DNA of 64,000 nucleotides. Source: Nautilus pompilius. Its lineage: Eukaryota > Mollusca > Cephalopoda > Nautilida > Nautilidae. The position numbers and the translations under genes were made by a program. The first letter of the stretch is position 1; every line of letters begins with the position of its first letter. Of the stretch, positions 1 to 11,023 are shown piece after piece. Where the stretch lies: the NCBI GenBank assembly GCA_018389105.1, contig JACATO010000069.1, positions 312,501 to 376,500 on the forward strand, in the 5' to 3' direction. The notes beneath the pieces were generated by a model that worked only from the letters and a program-made list of their open reading frames with translations, was not told where the DNA came from and made no database searches.

Positions 1-530
1 AGGGGAAGATTCATAGATGCTTTCATTAGAACTGGTATCGGAATTGGTGGTTGAACTACTTGATTTGTCATCTTTTATATCATCTTGTGGCACAGTTTTA
101 TTGTCTTTTTGAGTGCATCTGTCTTTTTGATGGATGAATTGAGGAAATTGGAGCTGGTTTATGAGTTGTGTAGCCTATTTTTCCTTCAGATTCGATCTGT
201 TTTTCATAAAGTTTGTCTTCTTCACACAACCACTGTCCTTCTGGCTTTGTAATGTCAAATACAGTATCTAATTATTTTTTAAATTCTTCTTTTGGATATC
301 TTTGATTTTTTTCATATTCTAATATTAGTTTATTAATACGAGCAATGATTGCCTGCTCACTGAGTACGGGAAAACTCATCTTCTTCCATAGATTAATTAA
401 TTCTTCATGAATAATTTTAACTCTTGATTTTTCATTATCAAGTAGTGTATGGTAACTTCCTAAAATATCTTTTTTTAAAGGTAACCTAATGTAATCTTTG
501 AAATTTTCAATTCTTGGCAAATTTCTTTTG
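1..530 (-). pseudogene. Decayed ORF of an unclassified repeat-associated protein
   Basis: An 82-residue open stretch (520 down to 272) contains IRLPLKKDILGSYHTLL and continues past a stop in the same frame with FDITKPEGQWLCEEDKLYEKQ to about 100. The combination of a short 'RLPL.. D.L..' start and a later 'FDI..' segment resembles multi-copy proteins of unknown function annotated in arthropod and mollusc genomes, probably encoded by a mobile element. That is recognition by pattern, not a match. Stops inside the frame show it is dead here. It lies downstream of the last visible exon of the ZMYND8-like gene, so it is probably in one of its introns. No function is assigned. Confidence 0.4.
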
Positions 531-1084
531 TCTTTTAGTCATACTTGGCAAATTTTGGCCCAAATTTTAGCATTTTTTGTCTATTGTATCACTTGACTTA
601 AAATCAGCCATTAGACTAAACTTTATTATAGAGTTATGCATCAGTTATGAATAAATTTGTATGAGAATGCCAATACATCAATATTTATGAAATTTGCCCA
701 ATTAGAGCGTAAAATGAAAATTTTTATTTGGCAGCCTGAGGCAACTTTTTTCACACAAATCAAAAACGAGCTTTATATTAATGTTTTATATGCAAAAGTC
801 CACCCCATGTCATAGCAGGAATTTTGATATTTAAAAATAAGATCTGTAGTCATCACCATAATGTGTGTGTGTGTGAATGTGCTGGAAGGTCTGAATTTAG
901 GTATGTTGATACATTTACCAATTAAGTGTTTAATAATAATAATGATGTTTTTTTTTGCTTGAATTTGCAAAGAAATAAGATTTTTGATCCTTCTTTATAA
1001 TGTCAGCTCTAACCTTTAAATCTCCAACTACTTTAGTGTAAATGAATTTGAGCATATTTATAAAAAAAATAATGTATTTCAAAA

Positions 1085-1345
1085 TCTGAATGTTGTTGGC
1101 ATATACTGACGTCTACAGGGTAGACAACTCTGGTGAAGAAGTATGGTGCTGCAGTTGTTCGCTAAATATTTCCAAACCTGTAACGTGTGGCCAGCTACTG
1201 TGAGTGGCAGAAAAGTTCTTTATGAAGCTGTTCATTTCTAGATGTGAAAGGAAATCAATGCCAGAGTCATTCACATGGGAAGTGAACTCAGATCCCTGAC
1301 CTTAGCAGTCTAGTAGTCCATCCACCTGACTGTAGTGCTGCCCAA
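1085..1345 (+). repeat. Dispersed repeat family, copy 1
   Basis: This stretch shares an ordered set of short blocks with five other places in the window: a 'CTCTGGTGAAG' block near 1128, a core like TTTCTAGATGTGAAAGGAAA near 1231, and a closing part near 1290-1335 with 'CCTTAGCAGTCTAGTAGTC'. It is the most diverged copy seen. No ORF, TIR or poly-A tail was recognised, so the class (SINE or other non-autonomous element) is open. Confidence 0.5.
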
Positions 1346-1943
1346 ACTAATAGGTAGCCATTATCAATGGCAGCAGCATTACTGCACAAACAGTATCCAT
1401 TTTGAAATTTTTGTAATGCGTCAGTAATTAAAATCACTTACAATTTAACATTAATTTTTTAATGTTGTTTATCATATTAATAGGATTCTAACCATCACAA
1501 ATAGGAATTTTTAAAATATAATACCAGTCATAAATTTTTTTTGTTGGTTTTTCTTTAAGTTTATCTTTGTTCAAACACATTCATTAAATACCATTCTTAG
1601 GGAAATAGAACATCCAACATACATTCTTCCCCTTCTTTTATATACAATCTTTTCTGCCACCAACGTTTTCCTTATTGTGTATTTTACCAAGTATGAAGCA
1701 TATTAAGTGTTGCAATGAGTGATTGAAATTAGGTGTGTTCCTTACTCCAGTTCAACCAGCAGAATTTATTAAATAAGAAATACAGTATGTACTATAATTT
1801 CCATTCTTTTATATTGTCAAGATCTATAAACTGTTTCCCCACAATGTTCAAAAATCAAAATTTGTGAAACTATAAGAAAACAAGGCAACTGTATGCACAA
1901 ATTCATACAGACATTAGCATTCTCAAAAATATTTTAAACTTAC

Positions 1944-2031
1944 TTCCATTAAATATAATACAGTCATGAAGAATCCACTTAGCATCAGCCTGAAAGGCTT
2001 CTGTTGATCCATATTTTTTCCTTTTGATGTT
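1944..2031 (-). CDS. ZMYND8: ZMYND8-like exon, bromodomain helices B and C
   Basis: An 88-nt exon, acceptor TTACTGCTTCAG and donor GAA|GTAAGT. It encodes [19 protein letters not shown], then [10 protein letters not shown], leaving one base over. The '.ADAKWIL..CI.(F/Y)NG' string carries the acetyl-lysine-binding position (normally Asn, N of FNG) and matches ZMYND8 closely. The next exon (rest of the last helix and the PWWP domain) was not found between 1 and 1943 and is probably beyond the window. Confidence 0.9.
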
Positions 2032-5000
2032 CTGAAGCAGTAACAGTAAAAAATTTAATAGAAATCAGTTGGGAAAAATGTCAATTTGTGTAATTCTAGG
2101 CTTTTTGTTACCAAAGTTTTTCTATAATAGTTTTAGTGTTTGCCAAAACAAAATCCAGGATTTAAATGTGTTGTCTACTTGTCACAAAAAAAAAAAAAGA
2201 AGTTTAAGAGTATTATGCAATTAAGTAATAATCTAGAGATAGAAGAAAGTTCACAACTTCGATTTAAGTTTTATTTAAAAAAAAAAAAAACCAACAATAA
2301 TTAATTTTATTTTCTGAAGAAAAATGTGAAAAAAAATCACAAAATGCTCACCTTCTCAAGAGTGCTCAAATCCATTGGATGGAAAACAAAGTCAGTGTAA
2401 TTTGGTACCAATGAAAGGTCAACAGGTCGTTGAAAGGGGCCACTCTGTAATTAGCAATTTGAACACTTTTAAGTCTTTTGCAATGAAGCGTCAGGAGCCA
2501 ATGATGAAACAGAAAGCAGCTGACAACTACTTGTGCCCCAACAAAAAATACTGGTGCTCTGGATCAAACAGAATCTAATTTTTTTAAAGACTCTAACTCT
2601 ACTCTTTTCTTCAGACATATCGCATGCTTTCTAAAAATTAACAAAAAAAAAAGCTAAATATGGTTTAAATAAATAAGTTCATTTACTAAAAACAAAATGA
2701 AACTAAAATTATTTAGACACAAATTAAAACAGAAATGGTACAATATGTTATTCTTGTCTCTTGTAGTTGATTTGTCCATCTTCCTTTTTGTCATAAACAT
2801 TTATTTAATTCAAGGTATTATTTGTTGAATATTAAATAAAATAGTAAACAATTTATCTAATTTATTTATAATAAATAAATGTTTTTTTGTGGACTACATA
2901 CATAAATTCACTAATATATGGTAATGTTTTGTGTTGTCAACTATTATCAGCGTACACCTCCTGCTCAATGTTAGTTTCACCTTTTAGTTCTTGGTAACAA
3001 TACAACTTTGTTTTTGTCAATAACAAATACAAAATATCAAACAGCAAATACACTGTTAAAAAATTATATATTTATAAATATGACAAAAAGCAGAATTGTA
3101 TATTAAGTTGTATACTCTATTTTTTTTTTTAAGGTTTTGTAACTGATGTAAAATCATAAAAAGTGGTCTAAGAAGAAAAAAATACAAATTTTATTTTGAA
3201 TTATATTACACATTGAGGAAAACAAAACCCAATGTTTGTATTTGCATATACTGTGTGAAATTAAAATCAATTTATTTCAAATAAATAGTTAAAAAAAAAA
3301 AATGAATAATTTTTGTCTGTACTCTCAGGCCACAATATTGTTGCTGTATATTATAGAAATTGTGTAATAGCCCGGAGAAACAGAGCAATTTTTACATTGT
3401 TTTTGTGCATAGAGAACCATGCTTTAAATATTACTTATTTTTGTGGCATGTAGTATGTACTGGGCAGCTTTATTGCGGCTATACCATGTTCTTTTGTTTT
3501 TTTTTTTTAAAATGCCCTTTACTAAAACAGTATTGACAATTACAGTACCTGTACATATCTCATTCTGCTTAAAGCCAACTTCAGCAGTTCACACAGCTCC
3601 TCAGATGAAATCATTGTCATTGCTTTTGATCTTGTATCTACACATTCAGCACGCATGATTTTCTAATGGTAAAACAAAAATAAAATGCACACATCAAGTT
3701 TACCTATTAAACAGGGCAACAAATATTTTTTGTAACAAAGTTTTGATATCTTCAAAATAAAAAGTACTAACAAAATTAATGCAAAAAGACATTTTTGTTT
3801 CGCACAGTGAAAAAAAAATAATAGAGGTTCGATCTAATGCACACATCATCCAAGCTGAAGCGTAGTGGAGAGTCTCTCCTGATTTTGGACTGTTTCAGCG
3901 ACCATGTTACAAAAGACATGGTGAAAATCTACAGAATTATGAGAAAAGAAGTATCACAGTACATGCAACATCAAGCAATTCCACATGAAAATAAATAGCT
4001 AGAGTGGCCATGATGTTGCACATCAGCACAACAAAGATCCAAAGCACAGTCATTATGCAAAAATTATTTATTAATAAAGGAGCATGGGCATGGCCTCCCC
4101 AGTCTCCGAATCTTAAGCCGATGGAAAATTTGTAGAACATATAAAGTTAAAAATGAAGTAACACAACAGCAAGTCTGACAAGAATGCTGGAATAACCATG
4201 GACTAGAAATAATTGCACAATTAATGAAATCAATACCCAGAAATTTCAAACATTGAAAGCATAGGGAAAATATCTTATTTTTGATTCCAATCAACTCAAA
4301 ATAACCGTGCCAACAGCAGTTTTTCAGAATTTAAGTAACTTTAATGATACAGATTTGCAATATTGTGAATTAATGATAACTTTTTTGGAAAATCAAATAA
4401 ATATGAGCTTGTGATTGATTATGTAATCAGGACTTGTGGAGTTTGAAGCACAGTTTGGTTCCCAAATTTTATAACTTAGATTCTATTTTTTTTTTAAATT
4501 TACAAATTTACTTTTGAACAAAAAAAAGCAAAAGTACTAGAATTAATTGATATCTAATCAGCCAAGTGACTGATAACCCCAAATCTCAAACAATATATGC
4601 TTGCTGTCAAAAAAGAGAGAAACAGTATGCAAATAGAAAAAAAAAAATAAGCAGCAATGAAATAAATTACGAATGAAAAGAATTGCAAATTTTAAAAGGA
4701 CTTTAATTGATATCTAATCAGCCAAGTGACTGATAACCCCAAATCTCAAACAATATATGCTTGCTGTCAAAAAAGAGAGAAACAGTATGCAAATAGAAAA
4801 AAAAAAATAAGCAGCAATGAAATAAATTACGAATGAAAAGAATTGCAAATTTTAAAAGGAAGATAAACAAAAATCATATTTCACCTCACATTCTGGGCAA
4901 ACCCAATCTTCTGGAAGTCTGCCATCACGCAGACCTACACATTTTGTATGATAAACACGTGGACAAAGTTCACAGCAAATGACGCTTCCATCGCGATGGC

Positions 5001-7339
5001 AATTCCAGCAGAAATAGTCATTTTGATTACTCTGTAAATAAATCACAAGTATTTATCAGCTGTTGTTATTACTGACTAAAACAATGTGCAAACAGTAAAC
5101 TTTTCTTGGCAAAATCAAATATGAATTTAAAGAATTGTAAGGTTGGTGAGAGCTGGTTGCTCTTCACATGAGGTAAATGTGTTTTTTTTTAAAAGAATAA
5201 AAAAAAGAGAGAAAATTTGCAGGTGAAGACCAGGCAAATAAAATCTTGGATTTTGACTTTATTTTAAGTGTTACAAAAGCACCTTATAAAGAATTCCAAC
5301 AGAAATTGAGTTATGTCATGACTGCTTAGATGTTATTGCCTATTCCAGTAACCATAAACCAAGAAATGCATCAAATAAATCTGTGATTAATACTAGAAAT
5401 TAAATAAAATGTTGTATTATGAAAAAAGAGAGATCCTTTTAAACTGTGGTACTAGGTGGATTCACAAAAAATGCATAAATTTTCTTGCATTTTTGTATCT
5501 CATGACAAAACTCTGTAATAGTTAACAATGATACATTAGATCTTCAACAAATTTTTAATAAGGAAATGGAATTGACTCTTTGGCAAATATGCACAGTTGA
5601 ACATCCGAAAACCATACATTAAAAAAATATTCCATTTAAAATAAAGTAAAATGTAATCTGGACTTTTTGTCCAAAACCTGTACAAATTTCCAGATTCACT
5701 GCTTTGTTTCTGGTGACATGCTTGAGTACAGGTAATTTTTGCACTCAGAGCAGAGTCAACAAAAAACCCCAAGCCAAGTCATGTTAGTGCTTTGTATACA
5801 AGCTATCTCTCAGACTCTCTTGTGCTCATTGGTGTTTGTGTTGTACTTTGTCATCACTAGCAAGTTAAAATGACCAGCAGATTGCCCCATGGGTAACAAG
5901 AAGAAAAGCAAGTATAATTCTCCATCAATTACAAAGAAAGTAGAATTACTTCAGAAATTAGACCGTGATGCATCAGTGTGAAGACTGAGTGAGGAGTATG
6001 GGGTTGGCACTTTAACCATTTATGACATGAATAAACAGAAAAACCAAATTGTAAAGTTTTACGTTGAAAGTGATGTGCAAAAAACAATGAATAAGAGGAA
6101 ATTTTTACATAAGTCTAAAAGGATAATTTAGACTGAGTGATGAATGGAATGGATACTGTTAAGAAATGAGGGGGTTTTCATTGTCAAGACTTGCATTGAT
6201 AACACAATTGATAACATATTCCATATGAAACTGAAGATTTCTACTCCATATGAATACACCTCAGGCTGGTTAACCAAATTTAAGCAGCAGCATGGAATAA
6301 AATGTTTAAAAGTGAGCAGAGATAAAGCCATAAACGTGTGAGAGGATCTAGTCAATGTCCTAAAACAAGAGTGTTTTATCAGAACAGGAAATAATGCAAG
6401 CGTACAAGATCCAAGAAAAACTCAAACCAAAGTTCATGAAATGATTAATATTATCAGATCTATTTTATAATGCATCCCAGAAGAGTGCTAGCAACCTATA
6501 ACCTAACCCAGCTTCCACATTAGAAAACCCTGTATCTGGCCCTTCAAATACCCCAGATATCCCAGCTCATCCTCAATCCTGATGTATAAAACTTTGTTCA
6601 ACTTTATTTGGAAGTAGATAAAGGAAGAAGTCTTTGTTAAGTGCAAAAAATAAAACCTTATTATTAATTCTTTTTCATACTTTGTTTCATGTATCTCTTA
6701 GGTCTAGGATAGGCTACAGATTTATTGTCTAAAAACCAGGGAAATCCAAATCCAGTATGGTTTTGGTCTTGAGCTTGCCAGATGTAAGATGTTCAACTGT
6801 AGTTATTTTCGTTCATTAAACCACTTTAGTCATTTGGAATTAATTAACATTAGCCATCCATTTTTATCATTTGGGTGACTGTCAAAATTGTGCTAAGAAA
6901 ATTGTTGTTACAGTGTTTGTTTTAGATCCCCCCCCCCAAAAAGTATACCTGTCCTGTTCCATCATTCCTTCCGATTTTTCTTTTCTTTGGAGAGACTACT
7001 GCTGCACCCTGTAAATCTTCTGCTCCACTTAATGACCGTTTCAATGATGAAGTTGGTACATCTGTTGAAATAGGAAACAAACTAACTTTGCCAGCTCTAA
7101 CTTACTGTATTTTCTTCAGACAGGCTTTAGATTAAAGAGTTGGTGATTAAATAGGAGAAAAAAATAACACCACTGGTTATGTTCATAAACAATGAGTGGA
7201 TTTTCCTTTGATGTAATAAAACTTTAATTACTAAGAAAATTTTCATAATTATAAAATCATGTGCAAAATTTTTACCATTGTAAAATTTGTCTTTATCATG
7301 TGGAGTCAAGATGTCTAGAAATCTCTCATTTAAGCTTAT
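1944..7339 (-). CDS. ZMYND8: ZMYND8-like chromatin reader, internal exons (PHD finger plus bromodomain), gene runs off the left edge
   Basis: Six minus-strand exons join in phase: 7339-7276, 7061-6949, 5031-4885, 3662-3549, 2444-2352 and 2031-1944. Read in order they give a lead-in, a basic segment ([12 protein letters not shown]), a full C4HC3 PHD finger, a linker with [13 protein letters not shown], and a bromodomain through [10 protein letters not shown] and [18 protein letters not shown] followed directly by bromodomain, with these signature strings, is typical of ZMYND8 (PRKCBP1/RACK7), a nuclear reader of methylated and acetylated histone H3 that works with demethylases and NuRD-type repressors. 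ZMYND11 is less close, because the PHD reads [10 protein letters not shown] as in ZMYND8. The family's PWWP and MYND domains are not seen and should lie to the left, outside the window. The N-terminus lies further right; a candidate exon is at 15492-15583. The introns are filled with dead DNA transposons. Confidence 0.88.
2352..2444 (-). CDS. ZMYND8: ZMYND8-like exon, central bromodomain
   Basis: A 93-nt exon (31 codons, phase 0 to 0), acceptor AATTACAG and donor AAG|GTGAGC. It encodes [19 protein letters not shown], then [12 protein letters not shown]. This is the ZA-loop: PF..PVD, the conserved Pro-x-Tyr and the 'hPMDL.T' motif at the acetyl-lysine pocket. A stop codon in frame just upstream of the acceptor fixes the exon start. 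Confidence 0.9.
2445..3548. other. ZMYND8-like intron, AT-rich, no feature
   Basis: Very AT-rich sequence with several A or T runs. No ORF, repeat copy or RNA gene was recognised. Confidence 0.6.
3549..3662 (-). CDS. ZMYND8: ZMYND8-like exon, PHD-bromodomain linker and start of bromodomain
   Basis: A 114-nt exon (38 codons, phase 0 to 0), acceptor CCATTAG and donor ACAG|GTACTG. It encodes [19 protein letters not shown], then [18 protein letters not shown]. The first part matches the ZMYND8 linker (AEC.. TRS.AMTM); the second is the first helix of the bromodomain. Confidence 0.88.
3830..4310 (+). mobile_element. Tc1-like transposase remnant
   Basis: The plus strand, read across stops and frameshifts, gives [16 protein letters not shown] and then [17 protein letters not shown]. 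This is the Tc1 catalytic region: the D in the second aspartate block is gone or shifted, while 'WPPQSP(D/N)L.P.E' marks the approach to the third acidic residue. The tail reads like '[20 protein letters not shown]', typical of the Tc1 C-terminus. It lies in an intron of the ZMYND8-like gene in the opposite orientation and is too broken to be active. Confidence 0.7.
4543..4860. repeat. Tandem duplication, two identical copies, period 160 bp
   Basis: The block starting TTAATTGATATCTAATCAGC at 4543 recurs without visible mismatch from 4703 and ends at 4860. Even the A-runs match. Copies are about 158 bp, separated by 2 bp. It sits in the ZMYND8-like intron, its right end 24 bp from the PHD exon. 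Identity implies a very recent duplication or an assembly artefact. Confidence 0.92.
4885..5031 (-). CDS. ZMYND8: ZMYND8-like exon, complete PHD finger
   Basis: A 147-nt exon (49 codons, phase 0 at both ends), acceptor TTTACAG and donor GAG|GTGAAA. Zinc ligands are visible in C4HC3 order: exon residues C8, C11, C20, C23, H28, C31, C45 and C48, with the conserved Trp two residues before the last Cys pair (DWVCPEC). The string CELCPRVYH is diagnostic for the ZMYND8 branch. Next to its donor ends one copy of a 160-bp-period tandem duplication (4543-4860). Confidence 0.92.
5594..6799 (+). mobile_element. Pogo/Tigger-type DNA transposon, degenerate, with TIRs
   Basis: Both ends carry CAGTTGAACATC in inverted orientation, and matching inner blocks (AAAACCATAC) follow. 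The right end is followed by TA, the left by CA, probably a mutated TA target site. From 5890 the plus strand encodes [20 protein letters not shown], a stop, then [15 protein letters not shown]: the pogo/CENP-B N-terminal helix-turn-helix. Around 6260-6330 [20 protein letters not shown] matches the second, CENP-B-type DNA-binding domain ('GWL.RFK.RHGI'). The DDE catalytic domain is not recognised, so this is an internally deleted, dead copy about 1.2 kb long. Confidence 0.82.
6949..7061 (-). CDS. ZMYND8: ZMYND8-like exon, basic nuclear-localisation-like segment
   Basis: A 113-nt exon between acceptor TTTCAACAG and donor CAG|GTATAC. It encodes [17 protein letters not shown], a short linker, then [20 protein letters not shown] is a classical monopartite nuclear localisation pattern. 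It ends in phase 0 directly before the PHD exon, which matches the order in ZMYND8 proteins, where a Ser/Lys-rich leader precedes the PHD finger. Confidence 0.75.
7276..7339 (-). CDS. ZMYND8: ZMYND8-like exon, N-terminal lead-in
   Basis: A 64-nt exon with acceptor TTCTTAG and donor G|GTAAAA. It encodes [21 protein letters not shown] and leaves one base, which joins the two leading bases of the next exon to make Asp. The exact phase match to the following exon is the main support. The sequence itself is not a known domain. Entry phase is 0. Confidence 0.65.
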
Positions 7340-8011
7340 CTAAGAAAAGAAAGAAAGAAAATTTAAATTATAATCTATTTGCTCAGAATTTCAAAAAATG
7401 CTTTGAAATTCATGGATGAAAATAAATTCTGCAAAGAAATTTGCAGATTTGATTAAATTTTAAAGTTTACTCAGTACAATTCATCACCCTACATTAAGAC
7501 AAGTGCTGGTCTAAAATAAACAAGGCAGAAAAATATTGTCAATATTCACAGAACTATTACTGTTTTATGTGCATGTTCATTTTTTCAAAACATATTTACT
7601 GTACTCAAGAGTAAAAAAAGTGCAGCAAGTTTATACTTCAAAACAACACATGAAAAATTCGACAATAATAATTTTTTTTTACTTTCCTATCTAAAAATAC
7701 AATTATAAAGGAATACTCTTAATAATGTTAGAATTAACAATGAAAAAAATTAATAAATAAATAAAGAGCTTTCAATTTCTTTCAAGCTAGTTAGCTTAAA
7801 ATTACAAAAAGATAGGAGTCATTGTATTTCAGAATCTTCCTAATTTGAGTATTACAGAAATGATGAATGGGTTTATATACTCTAAAGAATACATATTACT
7901 GGTTTACAAAAGCTAAACAAAGAAAATATTTCCAAAATGTATAAACTTTTATTAACAACTTTTATCAGAGATATGTAAACAAGTTTGTAGAAACATGCAA
8001 ATTAACTTTGA

Positions 8012-9108
8012 TATTAGGTAGTTACAAAAGTTTTGTTGGTTTTTATATTATGTTAATTTGGAGTTCATTTTCTGCATGCTTGTGAAGCATGGATAGAAAA
8101 GTTTTTCGTGCCATTTTGCTTCACAAGTTCAAACCAGGCCACAAACTAAGTGAGGCAACTCGTAACATTAAGAAAACATGTGGTGAGGACACAGCAAATG
8201 AGCGCACAGTACAACGATGGTTTACAAAGTTTCAATCAGATGTGGGCCTCAAAGATAAGGAATATAGTGGACGACTTTCCAGCTGTGATGATGACTGTCT
8301 GAAAGCCTCAGTTTAAGCATCCAAGAGAAACAGTGCGAGAAATTGCTGGAGAGCTTGCCATAAGCACTGCAGCTGTTTCCAGCATCTTGATGCAATCGTC
8401 AAGGTGAAAGCTTGACAGGTGGGTGCCTCAAGACTTGAATGAACAACAATGGAGATCTGCTCTTTGCTTGTCATGAGAAACAAAAACAATCCATTTCTTG
8501 ACCGAATCATTTCATGTTATGGACAGTGGATCTTTTACAACAATCGCAAAAGATCAGCACAGTGGCTCGACAGAGACAAGGTGCCTAACCACATTCCAAA
8601 ACCCAGCCTCCACCCAAAGGTCATGTTCACTATTTGGTGGACTGAAACTGGTGTCATCCACAATAACTTCTTGCAATCTGGCAAAAGCATCACAGCTGAA
8701 AGGTAGTGTCATGAATTAAATGTTGTTCATCAGAAACTCTCCCAACAACAGTCAGCATTGGCTCTTCAGAAACTGAACATTTTGGGGTAAGAAGTTCTCC
8801 CTCACTCAACCTATTCACCAGACCTTTCTACCACAGACTACCAACTCTTCAAACACCTCAACAGCTTCTGCCATATGAAATCCTCCTCCAACCAAGCAGC
8901 AATTGAAACTGCCTTCCAACAGTTTATCGACTCCAGAAATCCAGATTTTTTCAAAATGGTATAAATGTGCTTGTAACTTGTTGGCAGAAGTGTACTGATT
9001 GTAATGGAACTTACTTTGATTAATAAAGTTCACATTCAGCAACAATATGAAGTCTCATTGTTGCGATAAAAAAAATATAACGACAAAATGTTTTGTAAAA
9101 ACCTAATA
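8012..9108 (+). mobile_element. Mariner element A, degenerate, with TIRs and TA target site
   Basis: Inverted ends read TTAGGTAGTTACAAAAGTTT on the left and TTAGGTTTTTACAAAACATT (reverse complement) on the right, flanked by TA. Length is about 1.1 kb. The transposase starts at 8089 with a mariner helix-turn-helix (LLHKFKPGHKLSEATRNI, then ERTVQRWFTKFQSD). It continues out of frame with PRETVREIAGELAIS, WIFYNNRKRSAQWLD (DDD motif region), YSPDLSTTDYQLFKHL and a mariner C-terminus near 8990. At least three stops or frameshifts break it. It lies in the first visible intron of the ZMYND8-like gene. Confidence 0.9.
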
Positions 9109-9229
9109 TAAAGACATGAAAAATAAATAGCTTGTGTTCATATTAGTTTTAGCTCTGATAGGATACTTGTTTTAAGGATATTACAAATGGGTAGGTAGCC
9201 TTAATCATTTGGCAAATACTCTGAGAGCT

Positions 9230-10080
9230 ATTTGTAGGATGGAGGCCAAACAGAGACCCAAAAACGTACAAAAGTGGGTTTTTTTTAATACTAGAAAGAC
9301 AATCTCAAGTACATGGAGATTTTGTGCAAAGACCATTTCAAGACTGATCATGGCCTAATGAAGCAAGACTTGCACACCAACCATACTTGTTTCTGATGTC
9401 TCACTGGCCACAGGAATGTTGGTATCACCCTCAACCATATGCATGAAACTGCTTGAAAGATGAAAGAGGGATCTATGCAAGACAACCCATGGTGTGTATT
9501 TCATTCATCCAACACCATAAATAGGAGTGGTGGAAATGGTGCAATAAACATATCACTTGAACACATGAATGGAACTCTGTGACTTATGGTGCGTACTTAT
9601 CTGGAGGGAATGTGAAACATACAATCAGTCCACAATCATCATGGACAGGGATTGCTATAGTAGTAACATGATGGTCTGGGCAGGAATTTCATTGAGGGCA
9701 TGTACAGAACTGCATGTGTATCAAGGATGTACAGATGTACCTTGACTATGAGGTATAGGGACAACATTCAGGATCTCTATGTCAAACCATATATAGGTGC
9801 AATTGGAGACAACTTATTTTTAATGGGCGATAATACTTGTTCACATAGGGTATGTGTAATCAACCAAAATCTTCAAAATAAACCATTATCCATATGATAT
9901 GGCCAGTATGCTCTCCTAAACTAAATCCTATTGAGGATGTTTTAGATGCTATGTTGCTTCCTCGAAGATCACCTAAGTAACTACAAATTTCTCTGATAAG
10001 ACAATGGACTTTAGTTCCCACTGCTTTCATTGATAGGAATATAAGCAGCAAGCAAAGTTGTTGAAAGATTCAATTTTTGT
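9230..10080 (+). mobile_element. Tc1-like transposase remnant
   Basis: Decayed plus-strand reading frames contain MVWAGISLRACTELHVYQG (9670-9725) and YRDNIQDLYVKPYIGAIGDN (9755-9815), followed by a damaged 'LMGDNTCSHRVCVINQ' and 'SKTKSY..'. The order matches the Tc1 catalytic core. Many stops and shifts. TIRs were not found; the far ends are uncertain. Confidence 0.85.
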
Positions 10081-10309
10081 TTATATTCTTTGTGGGAATT
10101 CCTTCTGGTTTCCTGATTTGGTCTCAATTGTTTTCCTTTACACAACTAAAATGTAACTGTAATTTACATATTTTTTTTTATAAAAGTTACATGAAAAGGA
10201 GTCTGTGATTGTTTGGTGAATGGAATATTAATCGTTTTGGAAATCTGTGTACTTTTATTAAATATTTATGCAACCAAATTTTTGACAAATTAAGGTGATC
10301 CTTTTCTCT

Positions 10310-10985
10310 CTCCTTTTTTTGTGTTGCACCAGCAGAAATTACAATAGCACCACCAAAAAATTAACTGAAATTTGACATACAAATTGCAGCTGCTTTCTCC
10401 AGTTGATCTAGTGAAACAGCACCAACACAGCAACAAAGTTATACACTCTGTGCAGGTCTAAGGTCAGATCCACTCTACACTTCTGCTTATTTGTTGTCAT
10501 TTCATTCGTTGTCAATGTCTTGCTGTTGTTGTTCTGAGATCAGTTAAGCTGATCTAAGATCACTTAAGGTGGTGATGTTGTTGGTGCCCAATTTGGCCTA
10601 GAGCCGAGCTGGCTAGTGTGTATCCAGCCGAAGTCACTGACCATTCTTTGCCGCATGCTCCCAGGCGTCGTCGTCATCCGAGTCTTTTAGCTGCCGGCCC
10701 CAACAGGAGCACAGCTCGATTACATCAGTCCTAGTGCGGTAACAGTTAGAGTTCCACCTCCTGTCGCCAATGTGTATTGTCCGTGCTTCCATTAGGGTGG
10801 CAGAACAACAAGAAGTCACGGGGGGGGGGGGGGGGGGGAGAGTGATGGCAGTGTGAGTTACCGTAGAGGCTTGTGATGCAACTGGGAGTGCCTGCCATGG
10901 GAGAGAAGCCTGCAGGGCTGCAGGCGGCTATAATTCATTCACTCTCACTAACACAAGAGATTTAGAGTATACATACATTGTACTT
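10310..10985. other. GC-richer unassigned stretch with a 19-bp G run
   Basis: A local rise in GC, a G homopolymer at 10820-10838 and no coding match in any frame. It lies immediately before the hAT coding region and may be its 5' non-coding part. The hAT terminal repeat could not be placed. Confidence 0.35.
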
Positions 10986-11023
10986 TTACAAGCTAGCGTG
11001 CATTATTTTGGCCGGCATGAAAA

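Noticed and set aside
6144..6355. Separate small genes on both strands
   Set aside because: The plus-strand frame is the second DNA-binding domain of the pogo/Tigger element; the minus-strand frame is its shadow.
7127..7309. 60-codon minus-strand protein starting [11 protein letters not shown]
   Set aside because: Only the first residues are coding (exon 7276-7339); the rest reads through the donor into an intron.
8089..8316. A host gene with a helix-turn-helix domain (SETMAR-like)
   Set aside because: The frame is the first part of a mariner transposase within TIRs and is followed by stops and frameshifts.
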